DNA of 8,111 bases, taken from NCBI GenBank assembly GCA_003542275.1, contig DPKY01000063.1, positions 592 to 8,702 of the forward strand. The letters run 5' to 3'. Both the position numbers and the translations under genes were made by a program. Position 1 is the stretch's first letter. Each line of letters starts with the position of its first letter. The DNA comes from Methylococcaceae bacterium. Its GTDB lineage: Bacteria > Pseudomonadota > Gammaproteobacteria > Methylococcales > Methylomonadaceae. Positions 1 through 8,084 of the stretch are shown one piece after another. Below the pieces are notes generated by a model that saw only the letters and a program-made list of their open reading frames with translations, was not told the DNA's origin and did no database searches.

Positions 1-2
1 TG

Positions 3-854
3 TATCGCCTTGCCTGCAAAGAAAAGAGCATAGAAACTGCTTGCCGCAAACTCTCTTGCGTGTACCCGAGCATCTGCCCCAATTTGAATACCGACCACTC
101 GTCATTGATTAACTTGTATCGCCGCGCACGCGCACTAAAAGGCATTAAAAAAATTTTTATCGCCTCAGGCCTGCGCTATGATTTGGCGGTGGAATCGCCT
201 GAATATGTCAAAGAACTGGTCACGCATCACGTTGGGGGGTATTTAAAAATTGCCCCAGAGCATACGGAAAAAAATGTTCTCAGTCGCATGATGAAACCGG
301 GCATGGGAACGTATGACCGCTTTAAAGCGCTTTTTGATCAATACTCAAAAGAAGCGGGTAAAGAGCAGTATCTCATCCCCTATTTCATCGCCGCGCATCC
401 AGGCACCACTGATGAGGATATGTTAGCGCTGGCGCTTTGGCTAAAGCGTCATAATTTCCGCGCAGACCAAGTGCAGGCATTTTTACCCTCCCCGATGTCC
501 ATTGCCACGGCCATGTATCACAGCGGTAAAGATACGCTCAAAAAGGTAACATACCAAGCGGACACAATCAGCATTCCAAAAAGTGTAAAACAACGCCGCT
601 TGCAAAAAGCTTTTTTGCGTTATCATGACCCCAAGAATTGGCCCATGCTCCGCGATGCTTTAAAATCGATGGGACGTGCTGATTTAATCGGTAACGGGAA
701 AGCGCATTTAATCCCAAGTTTTCAACCCAAAGGCGTTGCGGATACGTCAGAGAAAACGCAGCTATTTAAGACAAAATACACCGGTTTTAGCAAAAATAAA
801 GGCGCAAACCCGTCAACGCGCTCGTCTAAAACGACTAAAAATCGCTCACGTTAA
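3..854 (+). CDS. ygiQ: YgiQ-family radical SAM protein, C-terminal part (5' end outside window)
   Basis: The reading frame is open from base 3 to the TAA at 852-854, so the window holds the last 283 codons of a longer gene. The GTG at 60 is an internal valine codon (context [15 protein letters not shown]), not a start. Family hallmarks, recalled from E. coli YgiQ (about 740 residues), include [63 protein letters not shown] and the later [10 protein letters not shown]. These cover the end of the radical SAM barrel and the C-terminal DUF3362-type region. The CxxxCxxC iron-sulfur motif expected of the family would lie upstream and cannot be checked. The last 25 or so residues are Lys/Ser/Thr/Arg-rich and look disordered, as in E. 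coli. The family is presumed to do SAM-radical chemistry, but its substrate is not established to my knowledge. No strong terminator follows. Confidence 0.95.
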   Translation, partial: YRLACKEKSIETACRKLSCVYPSICPNLNTDHSSLINLYRRARALKGIKKIFIASGLRYDLAVESPEYVKELVTHHVGGYLKIAPEHTEKNVLSRMMKPGMGTYDRFKALFDQYSKEAGKEQYLIPYFIAAHPGTTDEDMLALALWLKRHNFRADQVQAFLPSPMSIATAMYHSGKDTLKKVTYQADTISIPKSVKQRRLQKAFLRYHDPKNWPMLRDALKSMGRADLIGNGKAHLIPSFQPKGVADTSEKTQLFKTKYTGFSKNKGANPSTRSSKTTKNRSR

Positions 855-895
855 CGCTGACGTTTTCCCTTTTTTGCTCATCACTTGTTATTGAT

Positions 896-3829
896 ATGTT
901 CGCTTCACGTTTAAAAATAAGCACGTTTGTTTGTGGCACCCTGTTTTCGTGTAGCGTGTGGTCGGCGGAAGCGCTGAATTTGCAACTGCGCTGGCATCAT
1001 CAATTTCAATTTGCGGGTTACTACGCCGCGCTAGAAAAAGGCTACTACGCCAACGCAGGACTTGATGTCACCATCACCGAAGGCTCGCCCGACCATGACG
1101 TGTTAAACGAGGTTATGCGCCAACGTGCACAATATGGCGTCACCAACAGTGACCTGCTCTATAAACGTCTGCAAGGGGCGCCTTTTGTGGCACTGGCCGC
1201 TATTTTTCAGCATTCACCTTCTGTTTTGCTCACCCACAAAGACATTACCTCGCCCAGTGATTTAATTGGCAAGCGCGTGATGATGGTGGAAGAAAAAGGC
1301 GATGCAGATTTTTTAGCCATGTTTTCCAATGAAGGCATCGATAAAAACGCCATTATCTTCCAGCCCATGAGTTTTAATTTGCAAGATTTTATCAGCGGCA
1401 AAACCGATGCGTTTCACTCGTATTTAACCGATCAACCTTATTTTTTAAAACAACACGCCATTGCCTATAACATCATCAATCCGCGCAATTATGGGGTGGA
1501 TTTTTATGGGGATATTTTATTTACTACCGAAGACGAAATTAAACAACACCCCGAGCGCGTGAAAGCGTTTCGACAAGCAAGCATTAAGGGTTGGGAGTAC
1601 GCGCTCGCGCACCCAGATGAAATGATTGATTTGCTCGTTAATCACTATCACGTTGACAAATCACGCGGTCACCTTGCGTTTGAAGCACAAGCTATGCGTC
1701 CGTTAATTGTGCCGGATTTAATTGAAATCGGTCACATGAACCCCGCTCGCTGGCAAGCAATGGCTGATACAATTGCCAAAGTGGGCATGATTGACGCGGC
1801 GGTAATTCCTGAGCGCTTGCGTGATTTTATGTATGACTCTGACATTAAACTCGATAAAATAAAACTCAAAGATTATCTGCTACTGGGTTTTCTGTTTATT
1901 GGCTTACTGAGTCTTATTTTCTTTTTGCTGATTATCGCTTACAAATCGGTGCGTCACGAAAATTTGCAGCGAAGAAGAACCACTCAACGCCTGCGCAATC
2001 AAAGTAACGACTTAGCATTGCATAATCGCATTTTAAAAGCGATGGGCAGTGACGCCATGAGTAGTCAAAAACTCAAAATGTTGCTCAATGAACTGGTGGT
2101 GGGTATTGAAGCGCAACATCCCTCAATACTTTGCGCGGTCTTGCTGCTAGACGACGTAGCGGGGCCCTTCTCACTGGGCGCGGCGCCAAGTTTGCCTGAT
2201 TTCTACCATCAGGCCATAGAGCGCCTTGTCATGGAAGAGAATGTCAGCTCATGTGCGAGCGCCACCTTGCGCGGTGAGCGCGTGATTGTTGAAGACATTC
2301 TCACGCAGCCTGATTGGCTGGCATTGCGTGAATTAACCACGCTGGCAAATATACGCGCTTGTTGGTCACAACCCATTAAAAATAGTCACGATAAAGTGCT
2401 GGGCGTGATTGCTGTCTATGGACGCGAGATTGGTGCGCCCAAACCCGCAGAAATTATTTTAATTGAACAATATGCCAATTTAGTTACGCTGATCATTGAG
2501 CGCTATCACTCCGATACGAAAATTCAAAAGCTGGCTTTCTACGACCCACTCACGGATTTGCCTAATCGTCGATTGTTGTATGACCGGCTTTGTCAAGGCA
2601 TTGAGCAAGGGCGTCGTGAAAATAAGCGCATGGCACTGCTCATGATGGACTTAGACCGCTTCAAGGCCGTAAATGACAACCTTGGCCATGCCGCCGGTGA
2701 TGCGTTGCTTGTACAGGTAGCAAGGCGCATACAAAGTCGGTTGCGTGAAACGGACACGGTGGCGCGACTGGGCGGTGATGAATTTATTGTGTTGCTGCGC
2801 GATATTAGCCAAATTGATGATGCGGCGCGGGTGGCGGAAGCGCTTGTAGCAGATTTGAGTACGCCTTTTGTGTTAAGTCAAAGCGATGATGTACAAATTG
2901 GCGCGAGTATTGGCATTAGCCTCTACCCCGAACATGGTGAAAACCCAGAATTGTTAATTGACCACGCCGATACAGCCCTTTATCATGCCAAGGATGCGGG
3001 TCGAGGATGTTTTGCCTATTTTTCACAAGCGCTCACACGCGCTGTGCGCGAGCGCATTGAATTGGAAAATCGCTTGCGTCGCGCGATTGAAAATCAAGAA
3101 TTACGTTTGTATTACCAACCGCAAGTGGACATTATATCGGGCACTATCATAGGCGCTGAAGCCCTTGTGCGTTGGCTTGACCCTGAGCGAGGGTTAATTT
3201 TACCCGATGCGTTTATTGCACTGGCTGAAGAAACGGGCTTAATTGAAAAAATTGGGGAATGGGTCATCAATGAAGCCTGCTATCAAGGCAAACAATGGCT
3301 TGATAAGGGCATTAGCGCCTTGACGCTTGCTGTGAATGTGTCACCTGTGCAATTTCGGCGCACGGATCTCAATGCGCTCGTCATGAATGCGTTGCAACGC
3401 AGTGGTTTTCCTGCCTCGTGCCTTGAGTTGGAATTGACAGAAAGTAGCCTTATGGCCTCTCAAGAAAAAGTCATTGAATTACTCTCGCGCCTTCAAAAAC
3501 AAGGCATCAAGCTGGCAATTGATGATTTTGGCACCGGTTATTCTTCGCTGGCGTATTTAAAATGCTTTCCAATGAATGCACTGAAAATTGATAAAAGCTT
3601 TATCGACGATATTCCCGAGCTCAAAGATGATATGGAAATTACCGCAACCATTATTGCTATGGGAAAAATTTTAGGCTTTAGAGTCTTAGCTGAAGGCGTA
3701 GAAACACAAGCACAGCTGGATTTTCTCAAAGAAAAAGGCTGCGATGTCTATCAAGGCTATTTTAAAAGCCCGCCCCTACCTGCGGAGGCTTTTTTAACGT
3801 TGCTGCGTGAAAATCATACTCACCATTAA
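896..3829 (+). CDS. Periplasmic NMT1/THI5-like sensor fused to GAF-GGDEF-EAL (cyclic di-GMP turnover)
   Basis: This 977-residue protein probably senses a small periplasmic solute and makes or degrades cyclic di-GMP. Residues 1-24 form a signal peptide (likely cleavage after VWSA), with no lipobox. Residues 27-315 resemble NMT1/THI5-type binding proteins (LRWHHQFQFAGYYAALEKGY). One membrane helix spans about 327-350. A GAF domain follows at about 377-535. The GGDEF domain (545-705) has DPLTDLPNR, Asp585, Asn593, Asp602 and an intact GGDEF at 626-630; RETD at 617-620 has the right spacing for the RxxD inhibitory site. The EAL domain (720-965) keeps EAL 755-757, Asn814, ELTE 846-849, DDFG 876-879, Lys900, the EGVET glutamates 933/936 and QGYF from 953. 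Both activities are therefore plausible; which dominates cannot be told. No transporter permease or ATPase gene is adjacent, which fits signalling and not uptake. The ATG at 896 lacks a clear ribosome binding site, but the signal peptide starts there. The ligand is unknown. Confidence 0.93.
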   Translation: MFASRLKISTFVCGTLFSCSVWSAEALNLQLRWHHQFQFAGYYAALEKGYYANAGLDVTITEGSPDHDVLNEVMRQRAQYGVTNSDLLYKRLQGAPFVALAAIFQHSPSVLLTHKDITSPSDLIGKRVMMVEEKGDADFLAMFSNEGIDKNAIIFQPMSFNLQDFISGKTDAFHSYLTDQPYFLKQHAIAYNIINPRNYGVDFYGDILFTTEDEIKQHPERVKAFRQASIKGWEYALAHPDEMIDLLVNHYHVDKSRGHLAFEAQAMRPLIVPDLIEIGHMNPARWQAMADTIAKVGMIDAAVIPERLRDFMYDSDIKLDKIKLKDYLLLGFLFIGLLSLIFFLLIIAYKSVRHENLQRRRTTQRLRNQSNDLALHNRILKAMGSDAMSSQKLKMLLNELVVGIEAQHPSILCAVLLLDDVAGPFSLGAAPSLPDFYHQAIERLVMEENVSSCASATLRGERVIVEDILTQPDWLALRELTTLANIRACWSQPIKNSHDKVLGVIAVYGREIGAPKPAEIILIEQYANLVTLIIERYHSDTKIQKLAFYDPLTDLPNRRLLYDRLCQGIEQGRRENKRMALLMMDLDRFKAVNDNLGHAAGDALLVQVARRIQSRLRETDTVARLGGDEFIVLLRDISQIDDAARVAEALVADLSTPFVLSQSDDVQIGASIGISLYPEHGENPELLIDHADTALYHAKDAGRGCFAYFSQALTRAVRERIELENRLRRAIENQELRLYYQPQVDIISGTIIGAEALVRWLDPERGLILPDAFIALAEETGLIEKIGEWVINEACYQGKQWLDKGISALTLAVNVSPVQFRRTDLNALVMNALQRSGFPASCLELELTESSLMASQEKVIELLSRLQKQGIKLAIDDFGTGYSSLAYLKCFPMNALKIDKSFIDDIPELKDDMEITATIIAMGKILGFRVLAEGVETQAQLDFLKEKGCDVYQGYFKSPPLPAEAFLTLLRENHTHH

Positions 3830-3859
3830 AAAAATAACACACGATTTCTCTTAAAATTT

Positions 3860-3862
3860 GGA
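3860..3862 (+). promoter_or_regulatory. Short Shine-Dalgarno (GGA) that decides the ileS start
   Basis: GGA lies 7 bases before the ATG at 3870, a normal spacing. The in-frame TTG at 3858 overlaps this GGA and has no ribosome binding site of its own. The protein read from the ATG begins [12 protein letters not shown], matching the recalled E. coli IleRS N-terminus (MSDYKSTLNLP). Confidence 0.55.
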
Positions 3863-3869
3863 TAACACA

Positions 3870-6665
3870 ATGACTGACGATTACAAAAAAACGCTCAATT
3901 TACCGAGCACCGCTTTTGCGATGAAAGCCAATTTAGCGCAACGCGAACCCCAGCAACTCAAAAAATGGCAAGATGAGCAGCTCTACAGTGTCATTCGCCA
4001 AGCTAAAAAAGGACGCCCCGTCTTTGTGTTACATGACGGCCCGCCTTATGCTAACGGGGAAATTCACATTGGTCATGCGGTCAACAAAGTATTAAAAGAT
4101 TTTATTGTTAAATCCAAATCCCTCAGCGGTTTTGATGCGCCCTATGTTCCTGGCTGGGATTGCCACGGTTTACCCATTGAGTTGCAAGTTGAGAAAAAAA
4201 TAGGCAAAGCGGGCGTGAAAGTCTCACCGAGTGTCTTTCGTAGCGCTTGCCGTGAATATGCCGCAAAACAAGTGGACATTCAAAAAGACGCGTTTATGCG
4301 CCTGGGTATTTTGGGCGACTGGGAAAACCCTTACCTTACCATGGACTTTCAATTTGAAGCGGACATTGTCCGCTCGCTAGGCAAAATTGCGCACAATGCC
4401 CACATTACGCAAGGTGCAAAACCCGTGCATTGGTGTATTGACTGCGGCTCGGCATTGGCCGAAGCCGAAGTGGAATACGAAGATAAACACTCAGACGCTA
4501 TTGACGTGCGTTTTGCAGCGGTGGACAGCGCAGACTTTTTGCTGTGTTTTGGTGCTTCGACGGGGGGGCATGGAAAGATTTCTGTTGTCATTTGGACGAC
4601 GACACCTTGGACATTGCCCGCGAATCAGGCTGTTGCGCTACATAGTGAACTGGAATATGTGTTAATTCAATATCATGACGAGCGATTGGTTATCGCAAAA
4701 GACTTGCTCGACGCGGCGCTACATCGCTACGGCAACCCCGCTTACACGGTACTAGGCAGTTGCCCTGGCGCTTCGCTGGAAAATCAAATTCTCCAACATC
4801 CCTTCTATCATCGTCATGTGCCTATTATTCTCGGTGATCACGTCACCACCGATGCAGGAACAGGCGCGGTGCATACGGCGCCAGCACACGGTCAAGAAGA
4901 TTATGTGGTCGGACGGGCGTATAATTTGCCTGTCGACTGTCCTGTGGGCAGTGATGGCGTCTTTTTACCGCACGTGGAATTTTTTGCTGGTCAGCACGTT
5001 TCAAAAGCCAATGAACACGTTTTAGAAATTTTGCATTCACACGGCTCACTCGTGCATCAACAAACGCTCTTGCACAGCTACCCGCACTGTTGGCGTCATC
5101 ATACGCCGATTATTTTTCGGGCAACGCCGCAATGGTTCATCTCCATGAATCAGCATCAGTTGCGTGAGCAAGCCTTAGCGCAAGTGAAAAAAGTCACTTG
5201 GCTGCCTGAATGGGGGCAAGCGCGGATTGAGAGCATGATGGAAAATCGCCCTGATTGGTGCATTTCACGTCAACGCACGTGGGGCGTGCCGATTGCGTTT
5301 TTTGTGCATAAAGAAACGGGCGAATTGCATCCCAATACGGCGGATTTGATTGAGCAGGTGGCGTTGAAAATTGAAAAGGCGGGCATTGATGCGTGGTTTG
5401 ACCTCGACGCCAGTGAACTGCTTGGCGATGACGCGGCGTACTACGACAAAATAAACGACACCCTCGATGTATGGTTTGACTCAGGTGTAACACACGCGGG
5501 CGTTCTCTCGCGCCGTGAGCAACTTCACTTTCCCGCTGATCTCTATTTAGAAGGCTCAGATCAACATCGCGGCTGGTTTCAATCGTCATTGCTTGCTTCA
5601 GTAGCAATGAATGGCGTTGCGCCCTATAAAACCGTTTTAACACATGGTTTTACCGTTGATGCCAAAGGCGAGAAAATGTCTAAATCCAAAGGCAACGTCA
5701 TTCCACCGCAATCTGTGATGAAAAATCTAGGCGCTGACGTTTTGCGTCTTTGGATTGCGTCCACTGATTATCGTGGCGAGATGCGCGTGTCGGATGAAAT
5801 TTTAGAACGCACCTCAGACGGTTACCGTCGCCTGCGCAATACAGCGCGTTTCTTGTTGTCAAATTTGAATGATTTTCTCCCTGCAGAGCACCTGGTTCCC
5901 GTGGAAAAATTATTGCCACTTGACCGCTGGGTACTTGACCGCGCCTACACGCTACAAGACGACGTTAAGGCCGCGTATGAAAATTATCAATTTCAAACGA
6001 TTTTTCAAAAAGTGCATCACTTTTGCGTCATTGACTTGGGCAGTTTTTATTTAGACATTATCAAAGACCGCCAATATACCGCTAAAACGGACGGCCTCGC
6101 GCGACGTTCGACGCAAAGTGCCATGTTCCATGTATTAGAAGCCTTAGTACGCTGGCTTGCGCCCATTTTAAGTTATACTGCAGAAGAAATTTGGCAGCAT
6201 CTACCGTCTGTTGAAGGTCGTGAAGCCTCTGTTTTCTTAAGCACTTGGTATGAACAGTTAACGCCGCTGGATGCAGACAGCACCTTTAATCATGATTTTT
6301 GGCAAACCGTCATGGCTGTTCGCACAGAAGTGAGTCAAGCACTCGAACACAGCCGAACCACCAAAGAAATTGGCTCATCGCTGGGCGCTAATGTGCATAT
6401 TGACTGCGATACACACACCTTCGCTACGCTCAGTCAATTAGAAAATGAATTGCGCTTTGTCTTTATTACCTCAGGTGCAACGCTTTCAAAGACGGCCAGT
6501 GCCACCTATAGCCTCAACATTCACGTCACGCCTGCCAGTGCGCCCAAATGTGTGCGTTGCTGGCATCAATGCGACGATGTGGGCGCGGATGCAGCGCATC
6601 CTCAGTTATGTGGACGTTGCGTAGAAAACATTGCCGGTGAAGGTGAGAGAAGACGTTATGCCTAA
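3870..6665 (+). CDS. ileS: Isoleucyl-tRNA synthetase (class I, bacterial type with C-terminal zinc site)
   Basis: Cytoplasmic enzyme that charges tRNA-Ile with isoleucine using ATP and hydrolyses mischarged valine. The 931-residue length matches the family (E. coli 938). The HIGH signature is at 66-69 after GPPYANGEI, and KMSKS is at 602-606. The CP1 editing domain shows the threonine-rich [11 protein letters not shown] (threonines 243-245) and [16 protein letters not shown] with the conserved Asp344. Other conserved blocks are [42 protein letters not shown] and the tRNA-binding [16 protein letters not shown]. Four cysteines near the C-terminus (894, 897, 914, 917) form the zinc site. I chose the ATG at 3870 over a TTG at 3858 on homology and ribosome binding site position. 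The gene follows the receptor gene by 40 bases and overlaps lspA by 8. I see no promoter or attenuator in the gap. It appears complete and unbroken. Confidence 0.98.
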   Translation: MTDDYKKTLNLPSTAFAMKANLAQREPQQLKKWQDEQLYSVIRQAKKGRPVFVLHDGPPYANGEIHIGHAVNKVLKDFIVKSKSLSGFDAPYVPGWDCHGLPIELQVEKKIGKAGVKVSPSVFRSACREYAAKQVDIQKDAFMRLGILGDWENPYLTMDFQFEADIVRSLGKIAHNAHITQGAKPVHWCIDCGSALAEAEVEYEDKHSDAIDVRFAAVDSADFLLCFGASTGGHGKISVVIWTTTPWTLPANQAVALHSELEYVLIQYHDERLVIAKDLLDAALHRYGNPAYTVLGSCPGASLENQILQHPFYHRHVPIILGDHVTTDAGTGAVHTAPAHGQEDYVVGRAYNLPVDCPVGSDGVFLPHVEFFAGQHVSKANEHVLEILHSHGSLVHQQTLLHSYPHCWRHHTPIIFRATPQWFISMNQHQLREQALAQVKKVTWLPEWGQARIESMMENRPDWCISRQRTWGVPIAFFVHKETGELHPNTADLIEQVALKIEKAGIDAWFDLDASELLGDDAAYYDKINDTLDVWFDSGVTHAGVLSRREQLHFPADLYLEGSDQHRGWFQSSLLASVAMNGVAPYKTVLTHGFTVDAKGEKMSKSKGNVIPPQSVMKNLGADVLRLWIASTDYRGEMRVSDEILERTSDGYRRLRNTARFLLSNLNDFLPAEHLVPVEKLLPLDRWVLDRAYTLQDDVKAAYENYQFQTIFQKVHHFCVIDLGSFYLDIIKDRQYTAKTDGLARRSTQSAMFHVLEALVRWLAPILSYTAEEIWQHLPSVEGREASVFLSTWYEQLTPLDADSTFNHDFWQTVMAVRTEVSQALEHSRTTKEIGSSLGANVHIDCDTHTFATLSQLENELRFVFITSGATLSKTASATYSLNIHVTPASAPKCVRCWHQCDDVGADAAHPQLCGRCVENIAGEGERRRYA
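6641..6647 (+). promoter_or_regulatory. Ribosome binding site for lspA inside the ileS 3' end
   Basis: AGGTGAG begins a purine-rich run (6641-6652) that ends a few bases before the ATG at 6658. It supports that ATG over the in-frame TTG at 6631, which would add nine residues unlike the start of known LspA proteins. Because it lies within ileS codons, lspA translation is probably coupled to ileS. Confidence 0.6.
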
Positions 6666-7146
6666 GTTTCCCATGTTAAAATGGCTTTGGCTGGCCGTGC
6701 TCGCCCTTGTGCTTGACCAAGCCAGTAAATTGATTGTGTCAAGCACTATGGCGCTCTATGAATCACGCGTTGTTTGCGCTTTTTTCAATTTGACTTATGT
6801 GCACAACACAGGGGCGGCGTTTAGTTTTTTAAGTGACGCGGGCGGGTGGCAACGCTGGCTATTTGCGGGGCTTGCGGTAGGCATGAGTGGCGTGATGAGT
6901 GTTTGGATGGCGCGATTAAAACCAACAGAAACCTTTACCGCCGTTGCGCTTTCGCTGATTTTAGGCGGGGCGATAGGCAATTTAATTGATCGCCTTGCTT
7001 ATGGTTATGTCATTGATTTTCTGGATGTATTCTATGATGACGCATGGCACTGGCCAGCCTTTAACATTGCAGACTCGGCGATTACGGTAGGGGTTGTGCT
7101 GATGCTCTGGGATTCCTTTACATCCAAACCGCAAGACGCCACATGA
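6658..7146 (+). CDS. lspA: Lipoprotein signal peptidase (signal peptidase II)
   Basis: Inner-membrane aspartyl protease that removes the signal peptide from prolipoproteins after the cysteine has been lipidated. The 162-residue length matches E. coli LspA (about 164). Four membrane helices are visible at roughly 7-25, 65-84, 93-111 and 134-155. Family motifs are LDQASKLIV (19-27), [10 protein letters not shown] (49-58), [11 protein letters not shown] (103-113), GYVIDFLDV (116-124) and FNIADSAI (135-142). The catalytic aspartates are Asp120 and Asp139, 19 residues apart as in the known Pseudomonas enzyme (124/143). The start codon lies within the last codons of ileS (8-base overlap), and the stop overlaps the start of the next gene (ATGA), so all three genes are probably co-translated. 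The usual gammaproteobacterial neighbours fkpB and ispH do not follow. Confidence 0.98.
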   Translation: MPKFPMLKWLWLAVLALVLDQASKLIVSSTMALYESRVVCAFFNLTYVHNTGAAFSFLSDAGGWQRWLFAGLAVGMSGVMSVWMARLKPTETFTAVALSLILGGAIGNLIDRLAYGYVIDFLDVFYDDAWHWPAFNIADSAITVGVVLMLWDSFTSKPQDAT

Positions 7147-7679
7147 AAGCACGAGAGCGACGTCACGGTCTTATCGTGGTCAATACGGGTGAGGGAAAAG
7201 GAAAATCATCGAGTGCGTTTGGCATGGTTTTTCGCGCGGCCGGATGGGATATGCGCGTTTGCGTGATTCAATTTATCAAAGGACAATGGCAAACCGGTGA
7301 GCAAAAAGCCGCGCAACGCTTTGAGAATATTGAATGGCACGCGCTGGGCGATGGCTTTACTTGGGATACCAAAAATCCGGAGCAAGACATCAACACCAGT
7401 CGCGCTATTTGGGAATTTGCCAAGCAACAAATTGTGTCAGAAAAATTTGATGTTGTATTGCTCGATGAAATTAACTATTGTTGCGGCTACGGTTGGATAA
7501 GTGGTCAAGAAGTCGCGTCATTTCTGACAGAAGAAAAACCCCCTTGGCTACACGTTATTTTAACGGGTCGCAACGCGCCAGAGGAAGTCATCACCGTCGC
7601 CGCGACAGCTACAGCGATGACGAAAATCAAACACGTTTTTGATGTAGGTATCAAGGCCGAACAAGGCATTGATTTTTAA
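7143..7679 (+). CDS. cobO: Corrinoid (cob(I)alamin) adenosyltransferase, CobO/BtuR/CobA family
   Basis: Transfers the 5'-deoxyadenosyl group of ATP to a reduced corrinoid to make the coenzyme B12 form, in de novo synthesis or salvage. The 178-residue protein has a P-loop at 15-22 (TGEGKGKS) followed by SSAFG, then RAAGWDMRVCVIQFIKG. A Walker B-like segment VVLLDEINY has Asp108 and Glu109. The block LHVILTGRNAPEEVI and the C-terminal GIKAEQGIDF are typical of the family. Two differences stand out. Serines replace the Thr-Thr usual after the P-loop lysine, a mild change. The segment before the P-loop is about 20 residues shorter than in Salmonella CobA, though many family members are short here. 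The ATG overlaps the lspA stop (ATGA), which indicates coupling; no ATG, GTG or TTG was found in the 60 bases upstream in this frame. No other B12 gene is visible, so the corrinoid source is unknown. Confidence 0.95.
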   Translation: MKARERRHGLIVVNTGEGKGKSSSAFGMVFRAAGWDMRVCVIQFIKGQWQTGEQKAAQRFENIEWHALGDGFTWDTKNPEQDINTSRAIWEFAKQQIVSEKFDVVLLDEINYCCGYGWISGQEVASFLTEEKPPWLHVILTGRNAPEEVITVAATATAMTKIKHVFDVGIKAEQGIDF

Positions 7680-7683
7680 TAAT

Positions 7684-7698
7684 ATAATGAGGCATTAT
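7684..7698 (+). promoter_or_regulatory. Ribosome binding site of the last gene within a small perfect hairpin
   Basis: The Shine-Dalgarno sequence GAGG (7689-7692) lies 8 bases before the ATG at 7701 and sets that start over later methionine codons at residues 8 and 12. It sits inside an inverted repeat: ATAATG (7684-7689) pairs with CATTAT (7693-7698) around the loop AGG. The stem is AT-rich with one G-C pair, so it would be weak. The ribosome binding site is clear; a regulatory role for the hairpin is only a possibility. Confidence 0.6.
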
Positions 7699-7700
7699 TT

Positions 7701-8084
7701 ATGAGCGAAGAAAAAGAACCGATGAACCACACAATGAAACTGATCATTGCTGTTGTGGGGGTATTTGCGGCGGGTTTTTTAATGGTGGGTGAAAATAAAC
7801 AAAAATCCAAAGCTGAAATTGAAGCCGCTTCTATGATTCGCAATTACGCCGCTATTCAAGGCATGGCAAATCAAAAATGCCCCGTTGCGATTCAAGCGGA
7901 AACCGGTGAACAGGTGTTCTTCCCTACTCGCGTTGATACCGACAAAGAAACGTACATTACACTCATTTGGGAAGGTGAAAATACAGGCAGTGGTGGCTTT
8001 AAAAAAGCCAGTTGCACATTGAAAGGCACATTGGGTGGGATTTCTGAATTGATTGTCGATGACCGCGTGATTATCAAAAAATAA
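7701..8084 (+). CDS. Small membrane-anchored protein of unknown function
   Basis: I do not recognise this 127-residue protein. A short charged N-terminus (MSEEKEPMNHTMK) leads into one hydrophobic segment at 14-30, then a Lys/Glu-rich stretch (31-47). The rest is a soluble domain of about 75 residues with strand-like alternation, including YITLIWEG (85-92), and a hydrophobic end ELIVDDRVIIKK. Two cysteines, Cys60 and Cys105, could form a disulfide if the domain is periplasmic. The lysines after the helix (33, 35, 37) argue the other way under the positive-inside rule, so topology is uncertain. The segment lacks a clear signal-peptidase or lipobox site, so it is probably an anchor. A strong ribosome binding site and the 21-base gap after cobO suggest a real gene, likely on the same transcript. 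The stop is TAA at 8082-8084, and no terminator is visible in the remaining 27 bases. Confidence 0.8.
   Translation: MSEEKEPMNHTMKLIIAVVGVFAAGFLMVGENKQKSKAEIEAASMIRNYAAIQGMANQKCPVAIQAETGEQVFFPTRVDTDKETYITLIWEGENTGSGGFKKASCTLKGTLGGISELIVDDRVIIKK

Noticed and set aside
60..62. GTG at 60 as a gene start
   Set aside because: The frame is open upstream to the window edge and the upstream residues ([19 protein letters not shown]) continue the YgiQ family match, so this is an internal valine.
852..876. Possible intrinsic terminator after ygiQ (AACG-CTGA-CGTT followed by a T run)
   Set aside because: The stem is only 4 base pairs with little G+C, and CCC separates the first T run from the longer one, so it does not meet the usual pattern of a strong hairpin directly followed by U residues.
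3830..3869. Promoter or tRNA-sensing leader before ileS
   Set aside because: The gap is only 40 bases, has no convincing -35/-10 pair, and is too short for a T-box leader, which in any case is not typical of gammaproteobacteria.
5194..5643. 149-codon open frame on the minus strand inside ileS
   Set aside because: It lies wholly within well-conserved ileS codons, has no recognisable motif or ribosome binding site, and its composition is that expected of an antisense shadow.
6631..6633. TTG at 6631 as an earlier lspA start
   Set aside because: It would add nine residues unlike known LspA N-termini and deepen the overlap with ileS; the ATG at 6658 has a purine-rich ribosome binding site and fits the family length.
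7683..7688. Perfect TATAAT, a possible -10 promoter box before the last gene
   Set aside because: Nothing resembling TTGACA is present 16-18 bases upstream, and a transcript starting about 7 bases downstream would lack the gene's Shine-Dalgarno sequence at 7689-7692. Probably chance in an AT-rich gap.
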